Source of the DNA: Dehalococcoidia bacterium UBA5748
Lineage (GTDB): Bacteria > Chloroflexota > Dehalococcoidia > Dehalococcoidales > UBA5627
Direction of reading: 5' to 3'
Length of the DNA stretch: 54,971 bases
NCBI GenBank assembly: GCA_002419135.1
Contig: DIFM01000002.1
Location: 1 to 54,971 of the forward strand
In this document: positions 1 to 8,677 of the stretch, one piece after another
Position numbering within the stretch: position 1 is the first letter of the stretch
Layout: every line of letters starts with the position of its first letter
Notes under the pieces: generated by a model
The model's input: the letters and a program-made list of their open reading frames with translations, nothing else
Database searches by the model: none
Told to the model about the DNA's origin: nothing
Translations under genes and position numbers: made by a program

Positions 1-91
1 GCTAGGCCGGGGGATATTTATTATTTGTTAATTAGTGTTACATATAATACAAATTGTCTTATTTATTTATAGCTAGGAATTATTAACTGAA

Positions 92-1084
92 TTGATATGG
101 CTTAAACTCCTTCTATGTTGTTTGATAATACTGTTTGCCGGTACCAAGCTTGCCCGGTACGGAGATGCTATTTCCGAGCGCACCGGGCTGGGCCGTATGT
201 GGATTGGGCTTATTCTGATCGGGCTTGTTACCTCGATGCCTGAAATGGTTACCGGTATCAGTTCGGCCGCCTTTGTCGGACAGCCTGATCTGGCTCTGGG
301 GAATTTTTGGGGAAGTTGTATTTTTAACCTGTCCATATTAGCTGTTTTAGATATCTTCTATAGAAAAGAACCTGTATTAACAGCTGCCGGTAACAGGTAT
401 ATTTTGCCTGCTTTTCTGGGTATTCTTTTAATTGTTGTGGCAGCTTTCAGTATTGTTTTAGGCGAAGGAGTTACCGGTATATCGCTTGGCTGGCTTGGAT
501 TGACCAGTATCATAATCTTTACACTGTATATATTGGGTATTCGCCAAATGTTTTTATATAACAAAAAACACCCCGAGCCGGTTGTTGAAGAGGAATCCAA
601 ATATGCCCAACTTAGCAATTTAAAGATATACGGCACCTTTACTATAGCTGCCCTGGGGATTATAGTCGGTGGTATATGGCTTTCGTTTATCGGTGATGAA
701 ATAGCCGTTACCTATAATCTCAGCGCCAGTTTTGTGGGTAGCCTTTTTTTAGCAATCGGCACGTCGCTACCCGAAATAGTGGTAGCCATAACAGCCCTGC
801 GTATGGGAGCTATCGACCTTGCTGTAGGTGATATTTTGGGTGCGAATATGTTAAACACTGCCAATATTTTTATAACCGACATATTTTATACCGGCGGGCC
901 GTTATTATCAGAGGTGTCGTCCAGGAATCTGTTTACGGCACTGGCTATGATATTGATGACCCTGATAGTTATTTTGGGGCTTAAGTTTAAGAATAAGCGT
1001 AAAACATTCGGAATTATAAGCTGGCATGCCTTGTTGATTCTCTTCATATACATATCGACCTCATTTATTCTGTTTAATTATTAA
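92..1084 (+). CDS. Sodium/calcium exchanger family membrane protein (CaCA)
   Basis: A 330-residue polytopic membrane protein that probably exchanges Ca2+ for Na+ or H+. It carries the two inverted alpha-repeats of the CaCA family: the first has TSMPE (residues 47-51) followed by GNFWGS (70-75), the second has GTSLPE (223-228) followed by GDILGANMLN (246-255). A hydrophilic, acidic loop (about 153-178, PEPVVEEESK) separates the halves, as in prokaryotic exchangers. The start is a TTG with AGGAA some 13 nt upstream; no in-frame ATG lies close by. It stands alone, with no obvious operon partner; ribD starts 110 bp downstream. Ion specificity cannot be read from the sequence. Confidence 0.85.
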   Translation: MIWLKLLLCCLIILFAGTKLARYGDAISERTGLGRMWIGLILIGLVTSMPEMVTGISSAAFVGQPDLALGNFWGSCIFNLSILAVLDIFYRKEPVLTAAGNRYILPAFLGILLIVVAAFSIVLGEGVTGISLGWLGLTSIIIFTLYILGIRQMFLYNKKHPEPVVEEESKYAQLSNLKIYGTFTIAALGIIVGGIWLSFIGDEIAVTYNLSASFVGSLFLAIGTSLPEIVVAITALRMGAIDLAVGDILGANMLNTANIFITDIFYTGGPLLSEVSSRNLFTALAMILMTLIVILGLKFKNKRKTFGIISWHALLILFIYISTSFILFNY

Positions 1085-1193
1085 TCCTGCACTGATTGAC
1101 TTTTAAGGCTTTTTTGGCAAGTAAAAAGACATTTAATATCTCCTATCTGCTCGCTGTTTGCACTTATAAAAAAGAGAGTGCTAGAATGATGTC

Positions 1194-2288
1194 ATGGACT
1201 ATATGGAACAGGCGCTATCCATGGCAAAGCTGGCATTAGGAGAGGTGAGCCCTAATCCGGCTGTCGGTGCGGTTATTGTTAAAGATAATGAAATAATCGG
1301 AAAAGGCTATACACAACCGCCCGGTTCCGGCCATGCTGAAATTGTAGCGCTTGAGCAGGCGGGAGATAATGCTCGCGGAGCTGCAATGTATGTTACCCTT
1401 GAGCCATGTTGCCACTATGGGAGTACGCCCCCGTGCACTAAATCCATTATCGCAGCCGGAATCAGCGAAGTTCATATGTCGATTCTGGACCCAAACCCGC
1501 TTGTTAACGGTAAGGGCAGGGACGAACTGGAAGGTGCCGGTATAAAAACTTTTCTTGGCGAGAGGGAGAAAAAAGCCAGAGAAATCAACGAGGCTTACAT
1601 AAAGTTTCAATTAACCGGACTGCCGTTTATTACAGTGAAGTATGCAATGAGTCTGGATGGTAAAATAGCAACCTTTACAGGGGATTCTAAATGGATAAGC
1701 GGTGAGGAATCCAGGCATTTTGTACACAATTTGCGTTATAAAAATGATGCCATTATGGCAGGCGTAAATACAGTACTGGCAGATGACCCGCAGCTTACCG
1801 CAAGGTGTGGCGGCGGGCGGGGAGGAACGTCAAAAAAACAACCGCTCAGGATAATAATTGATGGGATGGGTTTGACTCCGGTTACCGCTAAAATCTTCGG
1901 AGAACCGGGAGATACCATAATTGTAATAGCAAGAAAAGCGACGCAAAAGGAAAAAGAGGCTTATCAGAATGTCGGCGCTGAAGTTCTGGAAATACCTTCA
2001 AAAGAAGGTTATATCGAGTTGAAGGCGCTTATGACAGAGCTGGGGAAAAGACAGATTATGAGTGTATTGGTAGAGGGGGGCAGTATCCTTTTCGGGTCGT
2101 TATTCGACCAGAAACTGGTGGATAAAGTGGTTGCTTTCGTAGCTCCGATGATTATCGGGGGAGAGAAAGCGAAAACTGCTATCGGAGGCAGAGGTGTGGA
2201 AAAGGTTATGGATGCCGTTAAACTTAAGATTTTAAATGAAGAGCGATTTGGCGACGACATAATGTTTATCGGATATGTAAAGGAATAA
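1194..2288 (+). CDS. ribD: RibD: bifunctional diaminohydroxyphosphoribosylaminopyrimidine deaminase / 5-amino-6-(5-phosphoribosylamino)uracil reductase
   Basis: Catalyses the second and third steps of riboflavin synthesis from GTP: deamination of the pyrimidine, then NADPH-dependent reduction of the ribosyl side chain. The N-terminal deaminase has the zinc motif H47-A-E49 and PCCHYGSTPPC (C72 and C81 as ligands). The reductase half shows MSLDGKIAT (152-160), DSKWISG (164-170), VNTVLADDPQLTAR (191-204) and VEGGS (293-297). The 364-residue length is normal for the fused enzyme. First gene of ribD-ribE-ribBA-ribH; ribE follows after 3 bp. No FMN riboswitch consensus is visible in the 109 bp upstream, so regulation is unclear. 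The ATG at 1194 has only a weak purine-rich AGAGAG upstream. Confidence 0.96.
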   Translation: MDYMEQALSMAKLALGEVSPNPAVGAVIVKDNEIIGKGYTQPPGSGHAEIVALEQAGDNARGAAMYVTLEPCCHYGSTPPCTKSIIAAGISEVHMSILDPNPLVNGKGRDELEGAGIKTFLGEREKKAREINEAYIKFQLTGLPFITVKYAMSLDGKIATFTGDSKWISGEESRHFVHNLRYKNDAIMAGVNTVLADDPQLTARCGGGRGGTSKKQPLRIIIDGMGLTPVTAKIFGEPGDTIIVIARKATQKEKEAYQNVGAEVLEIPSKEGYIELKALMTELGKRQIMSVLVEGGSILFGSLFDQKLVDKVVAFVAPMIIGGEKAKTAIGGRGVEKVMDAVKLKILNEERFGDDIMFIGYVKE

Positions 2289-2291
2289 CGT

Positions 2292-2936
2292 ATGTTTACA
2301 GGTATCGTTCAGGAAATCGGAATTATAAAAGAGATAGCCTTTAACAGTAACAGGATTACCGTTATTGCGTGTAAAGTGCTAAGTAATATGCAGTTAGGGG
2401 AGAGTATAGCTGTAAACGGGGCTTGCCTTACAGTTACAGAGTTTACGGGAAACACTTTCACTGTCGATGTGATGCCGGAGACTCTAAAAAGAACGACATT
2501 AAAACAACTGCGGAAAAATGATGAGGTTAACCTGGAACGTGCTTTGACGCTTGACAGTTTGTTAGGCGGTCATTTGGTTCAAGGACATGTTGATGCTACA
2601 GGCACAATTATTTCTATCAAAGATGAGGGTGGTGCTTCGATCTTCAAAATACAGACGTCGAAGGAAGTGATGGGTTATGTGGTGGAAAAAGGATCGATTA
2701 CCGTTGACGGCATCAGCCTGACTGTTATAAACAGAACCGACACAACTTTCGAAGTATCTATTGTTAATTTTACAATGGAAAACACTGTCATGTGTAATCG
2801 CATAGTCGGCGATATGGTGAACCTGGAAGCCGATGTTTTGGCAAAATATATGGTTCAGTTTAAGAGTATGGGTGTCCCTGATAGTAATATTACCTTCGAT
2901 TTCCTGCAGGAAAACGGGTTTTTATCAGCGGGATAG
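2292..2936 (+). CDS. ribE: Riboflavin synthase (alpha chain)
   Basis: Dismutates two 6,7-dimethyl-8-ribityllumazines to riboflavin and the pyrimidinedione, the last step of the pathway. The 214-residue protein begins with the family hallmark MFTGIVQEIG and contains two lumazine-binding barrels related by internal repeat: GESIAVNGACLTV in the first and KGSITVDGISLTV in the second, each following a GH.V.G-type stretch (GHLVQGHVDATG). It begins 3 bp after ribD, which indicates translational coupling. Called ribE here; the same gene is ribC in some nomenclatures. Confidence 0.96.
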   Translation: MFTGIVQEIGIIKEIAFNSNRITVIACKVLSNMQLGESIAVNGACLTVTEFTGNTFTVDVMPETLKRTTLKQLRKNDEVNLERALTLDSLLGGHLVQGHVDATGTIISIKDEGGASIFKIQTSKEVMGYVVEKGSITVDGISLTVINRTDTTFEVSIVNFTMENTVMCNRIVGDMVNLEADVLAKYMVQFKSMGVPDSNITFDFLQENGFLSAG

Positions 2937-2958
2937 ATTTGTATTTACCGAGGTATAA

Positions 2959-4155
2959 ATGGTTTTATCAAGCATTGAAGAAGCAATTAAAGATATAAAA
3001 GCCGGGAAGTTTGTCATCATTGTCGATGATGAAGACCGTGAAAACGAGGGCGACCTGGCGATAGCCGCCGAAAAGGTATCTACCGAAGCGATTAACTTCC
3101 TGATAAAGTATGCGCGAGGATTGGTATGTTTACCCATTAAAGGCGAACGTCTGGATGAATTGGAAATCCCGATGATGGTCTCCCATAATACCTCGAAGTT
3201 TACGACTGCCTTCACTGTTTCAATTGAAGCCAAGCATGGGGTTACTACCGGAATATCCGCCAAGGACAGAGCAGAAACGATAAAAGCGGTTATAAACCCG
3301 GAGACAAAAGCCTCGGATATAGCGCGTCCCGGTCATATCTTCCCCTTAAGAGCAAAAGAGGGAGGAGTACTCGTCAGGGCGGGTCACACTGAAGCAATTG
3401 TGGATTTAGCAAAACTGGCGGGATTATATCCGGCCGGTGTTATATGCGAGGTAATGAGCGAAGACGGCTCAATGGCAAAACTGCCGGAATTGAAAGAATT
3501 GGCTGATAAATATGGCATTAAGATAGTCAGTATAGCTGATTTGATTACATACAGGCGCAGACATGAGAAACTGGTAAGATGTGTCGCAGAGGCAAAACTT
3601 CCGACTGAATACGGCGAATTCAAGATACTGGCATATAAGAGCGATATGGATGCCGACCAGCATGTGGCGCTGATAATGGGAGATATAGAAGCTGATGAAC
3701 CGGTGCTGGTAAGGGTGCATAGTGAATGCCTTACCGGTGATGTATTCGGTAGTCTGCGCTGCGATTGCGGCGAACAAATAGATATGGCGCTTGAGATGAT
3801 TGCCAGGGAAAAGCGTGGAGTACTGCTTTATATGAGGCAGGAGGGTCGTGGCATCGGTATTCATAACAAGATATCCGCCTATGGCTTACAGGATAACGGA
3901 ATGGATACGGTAGAAGCCAACCTATCGCTGGGATTTCCGGCAGATTTAAGAGACTACGGTATCGGCGCACAGATATTAAACGACTTAAAGTTAAACAAAA
4001 TAAGATTGCTTACCAATAACCCGAAGAAGGTCATCGGGCTTGAAGGTTACGGGCTTGAAGTGGTTGAAACGGTGCCGATAATCATCAAACCGAATCCTTA
4101 TAATAAGTGTTATCTGGATACTAAAAAAGAAAAAATGGGTCATATACTGGATTAG
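2959..4155 (+). CDS. ribBA: RibBA: 3,4-dihydroxy-2-butanone-4-phosphate synthase / GTP cyclohydrolase II
   Basis: A fusion that supplies both precursors of lumazine. The N-terminal half makes dihydroxybutanone phosphate from ribulose-5-phosphate: DDEDRENEGD at 23-32 is the acidic Mg2+ site, with HTEAIVDL at 143-150 and CEVM at 163-166. The C-terminal half opens GTP: zinc ligands C257, C268 and C270 lie in HSECLTGDVFGSLRCDCGEQ, and RQEGRGIG (293-300) and DLRDYGIGAQIL (329-340) are substrate-binding stretches. Both active sites look intact, so the protein is probably truly bifunctional at 398 residues. Third gene of the riboflavin operon, 22 bp after ribE. Confidence 0.96.
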   Translation: MVLSSIEEAIKDIKAGKFVIIVDDEDRENEGDLAIAAEKVSTEAINFLIKYARGLVCLPIKGERLDELEIPMMVSHNTSKFTTAFTVSIEAKHGVTTGISAKDRAETIKAVINPETKASDIARPGHIFPLRAKEGGVLVRAGHTEAIVDLAKLAGLYPAGVICEVMSEDGSMAKLPELKELADKYGIKIVSIADLITYRRRHEKLVRCVAEAKLPTEYGEFKILAYKSDMDADQHVALIMGDIEADEPVLVRVHSECLTGDVFGSLRCDCGEQIDMALEMIAREKRGVLLYMRQEGRGIGIHNKISAYGLQDNGMDTVEANLSLGFPADLRDYGIGAQILNDLKLNKIRLLTNNPKKVIGLEGYGLEVVETVPIIIKPNPYNKCYLDTKKEKMGHILD

Positions 4156-4185
4156 TAACTGTCAGTAAAGTCAGTGGAGGGTATA

Positions 4186-4653
4186 ATGAACAAGAGTTTT
4201 GAAGGGATGCTGGTCGGTAAGGGTCTTAAGTTTGGAATCATCGTTTCTCGTTTTAATGAGTTTATATCGAATAAACTGCTTGACGGATGTAAAGACGCCC
4301 TTATAAGGCATGAAGTCGATGAGGATGATATCTATGTAGCATGGACGCCCGGTTCTTTTGAAATACCGCTGGTTGCCCTTAAAATGGCTAAATCGCAACA
4401 ATATGATGCCATTATATGTTTGGGTGCGATTATACGGGGCGGCACCCCTCATTTCGATTATGTGGCATCGGAATACACCAAGGGCATTGCTAAAGTGGCG
4501 CTGGATACCGAGGTGCCGGTAATCAACGGTGTTATAACTGCCGATAACCTGGAACAGTCCATTGAAAGAGCGGGCACCAAGATGGGCAACAAAGGTTTTA
4601 CCGCAGCTTCAAGTGCCATTGAAATGGCTAATTTACTGAAGAAATTAAGTTAG
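4186..4653 (+). CDS. ribH: 6,7-dimethyl-8-ribityllumazine synthase
   Basis: Condenses dihydroxybutanone phosphate with 5-amino-6-ribitylaminouracil to give lumazine, the substrate of the riboflavin synthase encoded upstream. Motifs: FGIIVSRFNEFI near the N-terminus, WTPGSFEIP (substrate-binding loop), GAIIRGGTPHFDYV with the catalytic-region His, and NKGFTAASSAIEMANLL at the end. An in-frame GTG at 4174 would lengthen the protein by four residues, but GGAGG (4176-4180) overlaps it and sits 5 nt before the ATG at 4186, so 4186 is the start (155 residues, normal for the icosahedral family). Last gene of the riboflavin operon. Confidence 0.95.
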   Translation: MNKSFEGMLVGKGLKFGIIVSRFNEFISNKLLDGCKDALIRHEVDEDDIYVAWTPGSFEIPLVALKMAKSQQYDAIICLGAIIRGGTPHFDYVASEYTKGIAKVALDTEVPVINGVITADNLEQSIERAGTKMGNKGFTAASSAIEMANLLKKLS

Positions 4654-4670
4654 CCAAGGCAAGCTGGCTA
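4651..4670. terminator. Hairpin made of two facing stop codons
   Basis: TAGCCA (4651-4656) and TGGCTA (4665-4670) form a 6-bp perfect stem around an 8-nt loop. The left arm contains the ribH stop codon and the right arm contains, on the other strand, the stop codon of the facing 83-aa gene. No clear T-run follows on either strand, so termination strength is uncertain. Confidence 0.4.
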
Positions 4671-4919
4671 TACAATTTTATAGACTTCATCGCCCGGCCT
4701 GACGCGTTCGGTAACCTTTATTCCGACTGCGTCTCCGGCTTTTGCGGATGTAACCGAGTTGTTGTCGACCTGCATGGAAGAAACAACAAGTTCGATGTCC
4801 GTTGTATGCCCCTTAATACGTATTAAATCACCTACGTTGAGTTCTGCCGCAAGTTCAATTCCGGCAACCACCGGATGTGCGAAGAAATCGGAGACAGTGC
4901 CGACTTTTATTCCAGGCAT
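4668..4919 (-). CDS. Small EF-Tu domain-II-like (translation elongation factor-like) protein
   Basis: An 83-residue soluble protein that looks like a lone second beta-barrel of EF-Tu-type GTPases: VGTVSDFFAHPVVAGIELA, then LNVGDLIRIKGHTTDIELVV and MQVDNNSVTSAKAGDAVGIKV, which matches the barrel's order of strands including the AKAGD.VGI turn. There is no G domain. A longer frame extends upstream, but GGAGG lies 6 nt before the ATG at 4919 and fixes the start there. It converges on ribH with only 14 bp between stop codons. Similar short proteins are annotated elsewhere as elongation factor-like; function is unknown, perhaps RNA or peptidase-complex related. Confidence 0.75.
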   Translation of the reverse strand: MPGIKVGTVSDFFAHPVVAGIELAAELNVGDLIRIKGHTTDIELVVSSMQVDNNSVTSAKAGDAVGIKVTERVRPGDEVYKIV

Positions 4920-5001
4920 TTCATACCTCCTTTGTCTTATATCCGTCGGCTTTAGTATATGATATGGGTTCATTCAAATCAATAGATTTTGGCAAATTAT
5001 T

Positions 5002-5030
5002 TTGACATATTCACTACCGTCACGTATAAT
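5002..5030 (+). promoter_or_regulatory. Consensus sigma-A promoter
   Basis: TTGACA (5002-5007), 17-nt spacer, TATAAT (5025-5030): a perfect match to both hexamers and to the optimal spacing. It points to the coiled-coil/zinc microprotein and bioY, leaving a leader of roughly 40 nt before the TTG start at 5078. Confidence 0.88.
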
Positions 5031-5077
5031 TAGCCTGTTTTTATTTTTTGGGGATAATAAATAATTGAGGTTGTAAA

Positions 5078-5302
5078 TTGGCTAAAGATAACCAGAGCGG
5101 CGCCAAGCAACAAACTGAAAGTATCGAAAAATTAGAGCGTCATCTTGATATGATAGACCGGCGACTTGATGATATTGACAGTATGGTTTCTGCTGCTATT
5201 GAGAGGGTTATGAGCCAACCGGCGGTGTTATTGGTAAATTGCCCCAATTGCGGTAAAAACGTAGAAATATCCCTGGTCGGTGTTAAGAAACCCGGTGTAT
5301 AG
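5078..5302 (+). CDS. Coiled-coil microprotein with one CxxC zinc knuckle
   Basis: A 74-residue protein I do not recognise. Residues about 12-45 are a charged amphipathic helix with heptad spacing (IEKLERHLDMIDRRLDDIDS), probably a dimer or trimer coiled coil. The C-terminus has CPNCGKN, half of a zinc ribbon that would need a second chain to complete the site, in keeping with oligomerisation. The start is TTG with GAGG 7 nt upstream. It is the first gene behind a perfect consensus promoter and is followed after 21 bp by bioY. Role unknown; there is no direct evidence that it acts with BioY. Confidence 0.75.
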   Translation: MAKDNQSGAKQQTESIEKLERHLDMIDRRLDDIDSMVSAAIERVMSQPAVLLVNCPNCGKNVEISLVGVKKPGV

Positions 5303-5323
5303 TCTTAATGCTGGAGGAAATAT

Positions 5324-5941
5324 ATGCAATTAGCAACAGCAATTGATAGAACACGTTATAACATATTTGAATGGCGATATAATTTAAGTATTCCGATGAA
5401 GCTTGTCATGGCTATAGCTATGGCTGGAATGACGGGTTTACTGGCACAGGTGAGGATATTTGTGGAGTGGAGTCCCGTACCTATTACCGCACAAACACTG
5501 GCAGTACTGCTTGCAGGTGTATTATTAGGGAGACGTTGGGGCGGAGCCAGTATGGCGATTTATGCAGTTCTCGGCATTGTCGGAGTTCCCTGGTTTACCG
5601 GTATGACGAGTGGCCTTGGCGCTACCGGCGGGTATCTTATTGGATTCATACTGGCTGCTCTTTTCATTGGTCATGTTACGGATAAATATATAAAATCCAG
5701 ATACTTTTTCAGCATGATTGGCGTGATGGTTTCTGCCAGTTTATTCCTTGTTTATGTGCCCGGCGTAATCTGGCTGGGTCTTTGGTTAAAAGCGGTTGGC
5801 GGTGTATCGATTGGCATTATTCCGTTGATTACGATGGGTGTTGTTCCGTTTATAATCGGCGATATGGTTAAGTGTGTTGCCGCCGCTCTAATTGCTAAAA
5901 CCGTAACTCCTAAAAAGGATTACAGCAGCAATAATCCGTAA
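5324..5941 (+). CDS. bioY: BioY biotin transporter (ECF-type substrate-binding membrane protein)
   Basis: Integral membrane S-component that captures biotin for an energy-coupling factor transporter, or in some bacteria works alone. The 205-residue protein has about six transmembrane segments and the BioY signature PVPITAQTLAVLLAGVLLG (after residue 50), followed by GLGATGGYLIGF. RBS GGAGG sits 6 nt before the ATG. No EcfA/EcfT genes and no biotin synthesis genes are in the window, so the energising module, if any, is elsewhere. No BirA operator was identified upstream. Confidence 0.92.
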   Translation: MQLATAIDRTRYNIFEWRYNLSIPMKLVMAIAMAGMTGLLAQVRIFVEWSPVPITAQTLAVLLAGVLLGRRWGGASMAIYAVLGIVGVPWFTGMTSGLGATGGYLIGFILAALFIGHVTDKYIKSRYFFSMIGVMVSASLFLVYVPGVIWLGLWLKAVGGVSIGIIPLITMGVVPFIIGDMVKCVAAALIAKTVTPKKDYSSNNP

Positions 5942-5950
5942 ATATATTTT

Positions 5951-5979
5951 TTGACTATATCGGCCATAATTAGTAAAAT
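5951..5979 (+). promoter_or_regulatory. Promoter of tRNA-Val
   Basis: TTGACT (5951-5956), 17-nt spacer, TAAAAT (5974-5979), 17 nt before the tRNA 5' end. It begins only 9 bp after the bioY stop codon. Confidence 0.75.
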
Positions 5980-5996
5980 TACTGGTCCTCACTTTA

Positions 5997-6073
5997 GGGC
6001 GGTTAGCTCAGTTGGTTAGAGCGCTGCGTTGACATCGCAGAGGTCATTGGTTCAAATCCATTACCGCCCACCA
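5997..6073 (+). tRNA. tRNA-Val (GAC)
   Basis: Full cloverleaf: the acceptor arm GGGCGGT (5997-6003) pairs with ACCGCCC (6063-6069), discriminator A, and encoded CCA (6071-6073). The anticodon stem CTGCG/CGCAG encloses loop TTGACAT, giving anticodon GAC. The D-arm (TAGCTCAGTTGG) and T-arm (TTCAAATCC) are normal. Confidence 0.97.
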
Positions 6074-6173
6074 TTTGATAAAACCTCTTTGATATCTTTT
6101 AGTTTTTGCGGCTATTTGATCGGGATATGTTTAAGTTGAGAAGAAGTCATACTTGATATATTCGAAACATATT

Positions 6174-7712
6174 TTAATTCACGCTTATGACATAGCTTCC
6201 CTTGCGGGTAAGCGTATATGTATTGAATGCCAGTGCTTCGGCGTCGTGGTTATATAACGAAATTATAACGACATTGAATTGCTCGTTTATCTTGGCTTTA
6301 GCCTGAAATACCGCTTTTGTGCTTGGATTATTGTTGGCTCCATTGTCTAAGACCTCATATTCCAAGTTCAGCAGTTCTGACAGCTTTTTAGATGGATGGC
6401 TATCAATCTTATTAAGGCGGTTGATATTGGACCTTAACCTTAAAACATCCGGGGGATTTAAATATTTTAATGGATTGGAATGAATAACGAGTTTTTTAAC
6501 AACTCTGAGCGCATAAGATACCAGTTGATTAGAGGAAAGTGTAGGTGTAGTCATTACTACATTTTCCTTGTCATATACGGCTAAAGAGGCTGGAATGCCG
6601 GCTTGTCCAAGTGATATGGCGGTAATCAATATATTGTGTGCCAATTTATCCAGTTCATCGTCATTGCCGGCTACAAGATTAATCAGAATAATGGCGGGCT
6701 GCCCACGGAATTCATCAAACTCCTTGCTGATAAGTTCGTTATATTTTACGGAGGCTTTCCAGTTAATATTCTTCATACTATCGCCGGCTTGGTAAATACG
6801 ATTACCGTAATATTCAATCCCCTGACGAAAACCCTGTAGCGCTTTGGTTACTTTTGTGTTCGATATAAGAGGCAGGTTTCCTTGATTAGTTCCATCCATA
6901 TACTTTTGCGCCAGCCATGAGGCAAATCTGGCGCGCGGGACGACTACCAATTTTACCGGTTCAATTTTAAATGATGATTGAAATAGTCCCCATTGGTCAA
7001 TGGCATACCCTTTCAATTCTGTAAAGGAAGGGCCGGATAAAGCAGGCGTAATCGATAGCTGTACGGATTCCTTTTTATGTTTCAAGTATATTCTTTTTGT
7101 TTTAACTTTCACCCAGTCATTTTCTGATTCAAAAAAAAGTGCCATTCCGAAATTAGTTAAGGGGTTTAGGTTTATTTCGACCTCCTCAGTATTTCCGGCA
7201 AGGATTCTAATCTCAATTTGCTCTTCTTTAACCGGACAGCCCGGGGATCTTTTTAAGATGATGATAGTAAGACAAATCAAATATATGGCTATAACAGAAC
7301 ATGCTATAACGAGGGCTAAGTTGAATAGTAATAAAGATATCGCCAATACTGATAGGGTTATGATAGACAGTACCATATAAAGAGTTGTCGGGCGGCGTTT
7401 GGTATGTGGGCGGTATGTTTTTAACGCATTTGAATATTTTATCATGCTTTGATTTATTATTGGCAATATAGGTAGAGCTGCTAACGGTGCAAAATACTCA
7501 GGTAGTAGAGTAGAGAACATAAGTGTGACAGCAAAAAACATAAAGTACTGGGTAAGCACATCGATAAGGGGTGAAAATAACCTGTGCCATTGAAAAATGT
7601 ACAATGCCAGAAGTGCTATTGGAATAACGGAAAAATTGGACGGCGAAAGTATGGCGGCATACAGTAATGCCACGATAACGTAAAGTTTTAAAATAAAAAA
7701 CAATAATTTCAT
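6174..7712 (-). CDS. DUF58-domain membrane protein
   Basis: A 512-residue protein with several N-terminal membrane segments (about residues 1-55, 65-85 and 110-150) followed by a beta-rich region and the conserved DUF58 block GDSMKNINWK near residue 315, with an FDEFRGQPAI-type continuation leading into a von Willebrand A-like fold. DUF58 proteins are typically encoded beside MoxR ATPases and are thought to be their targets. Last gene of the leftward operon, 11 bp after the MoxR stop; no clear Shine-Dalgarno is seen before its ATG, so translation may depend on coupling. Substrate and precise role unknown. Confidence 0.85.
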   Translation of the reverse strand: MKLLFFILKLYVIVALLYAAILSPSNFSVIPIALLALYIFQWHRLFSPLIDVLTQYFMFFAVTLMFSTLLPEYFAPLAALPILPIINQSMIKYSNALKTYRPHTKRRPTTLYMVLSIITLSVLAISLLLFNLALVIACSVIAIYLICLTIIILKRSPGCPVKEEQIEIRILAGNTEEVEINLNPLTNFGMALFFESENDWVKVKTKRIYLKHKKESVQLSITPALSGPSFTELKGYAIDQWGLFQSSFKIEPVKLVVVPRARFASWLAQKYMDGTNQGNLPLISNTKVTKALQGFRQGIEYYGNRIYQAGDSMKNINWKASVKYNELISKEFDEFRGQPAIILINLVAGNDDELDKLAHNILITAISLGQAGIPASLAVYDKENVVMTTPTLSSNQLVSYALRVVKKLVIHSNPLKYLNPPDVLRLRSNINRLNKIDSHPSKKLSELLNLEYEVLDNGANNNPSTKAVFQAKAKINEQFNVVIISLYNHDAEALAFNTYTLTRKGSYVISVN

Positions 7713-7723
7713 ATAAATGTTGT

Positions 7724-8677
7724 TTACATATCGAATTTGGGTACCGGTACCGAGTTAAGTGCTTTATTTATTACCATGCGGGGCGTAATATCGTCCATCT
7801 CCGCCTCCGGTTTAATTCGTAAACGGTGCTCTATTGTGAAATATGCCAGCCGTTTAACGTCATCGGGTATAACGTAATCTCTACCATCCAATGTTGCAAA
7901 AACCCTGGCACATTTGAAAATAGATATACCGCTCCTGGTGCTCAAACCGTAAGCCACATCGGGGTCTTTGCGAATGCTATGAACAATAGAGGTTATATAA
8001 TTGACGATACCCGGAGAAACATTCACCTTCTTTGTTAACTCCTGTAGTTTAATAATTTCTTCCGGCGTTGTTACCGTATTTATATCCGGGGTATCTATCG
8101 CATCGATTCCGTTTATAATCAGTGCTTCTTCATCCTTGGATAAATATTGACTGTAAACGCGCAGCATAAAACGGTCCATCTGTACATCGGTAAGCGGGTA
8201 TGTTCCTTCTCCGCCGGCAAGAACCTGTGTTGCGACTATCATAAAGGGTAGCTTTAGGGTTAGTGTTTTACCTTCGATGGTGACCTGATGTTCTTGCATA
8301 GCTTCCAAAAGGGCTGATTGAGTGCGGGGTGTCGTTCTGTTGAGTTCATCTGCCAGTATTATATTGGCAAAGATAGGGCCTTCGATAAAGGAATAAGTCC
8401 CTTGAGTAGAATAGAGATTGAAACCGGTGATATCGGCGGGCATCATATCCGGTGTAAACTGTATTCTTTTAAAAGTGCCTCCGATAGTTTTGGCAAAACT
8501 TTTGGCTATGGTTGTTTTAGCTGAACCGGGAGGACCTTCTATAAGAACGTGACCTCCCGCAACAAGCCCTAACATTAGAGCCTTTATAATTTCATCTTTG
8601 CCGATAACTGCCTTATTTATCTCTTGCTTAATCCTATTAAAAATCTCCGAAGCTTTTTCGATGTTCATATTAGCCAA
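7724..8677 (-). CDS. MoxR-family AAA+ ATPase
   Basis: A 317-residue AAA+ ATPase of the chaperone-like MoxR group, which remodels or activates partner proteins carrying DUF58/VWA folds. Walker A is GPPGSAKT (48-55), Walker B is ILADE (107-111), followed by the family stretch LNRTTPRTQSALLEAMQE and the sensor sequence FMIVATQ. The start is TTG, chosen because AGGAGG lies 6 nt upstream; a later ATG (8668) is too distant from it. The start overlaps the end of the DUF4350-like gene by 8 nt. With the adjacent DUF58 gene it forms the classic MoxR-DUF58 pair. Confidence 0.93.
   Translation of the reverse strand: MANMNIEKASEIFNRIKQEINKAVIGKDEIIKALMLGLVAGGHVLIEGPPGSAKTTIAKSFAKTIGGTFKRIQFTPDMMPADITGFNLYSTQGTYSFIEGPIFANIILADELNRTTPRTQSALLEAMQEHQVTIEGKTLTLKLPFMIVATQVLAGGEGTYPLTDVQMDRFMLRVYSQYLSKDEEALIINGIDAIDTPDINTVTTPEEIIKLQELTKKVNVSPGIVNYITSIVHSIRKDPDVAYGLSTRSGISIFKCARVFATLDGRDYVIPDDVKRLAYFTIEHRLRIKPEAEMDDITPRMVINKALNSVPVPKFDM

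Noticed and set aside
1085..1193. FMN riboswitch upstream of the riboflavin operon
   Set aside because: No RFN consensus segments are visible and the 109-bp gap is too short for one together with an expression platform.
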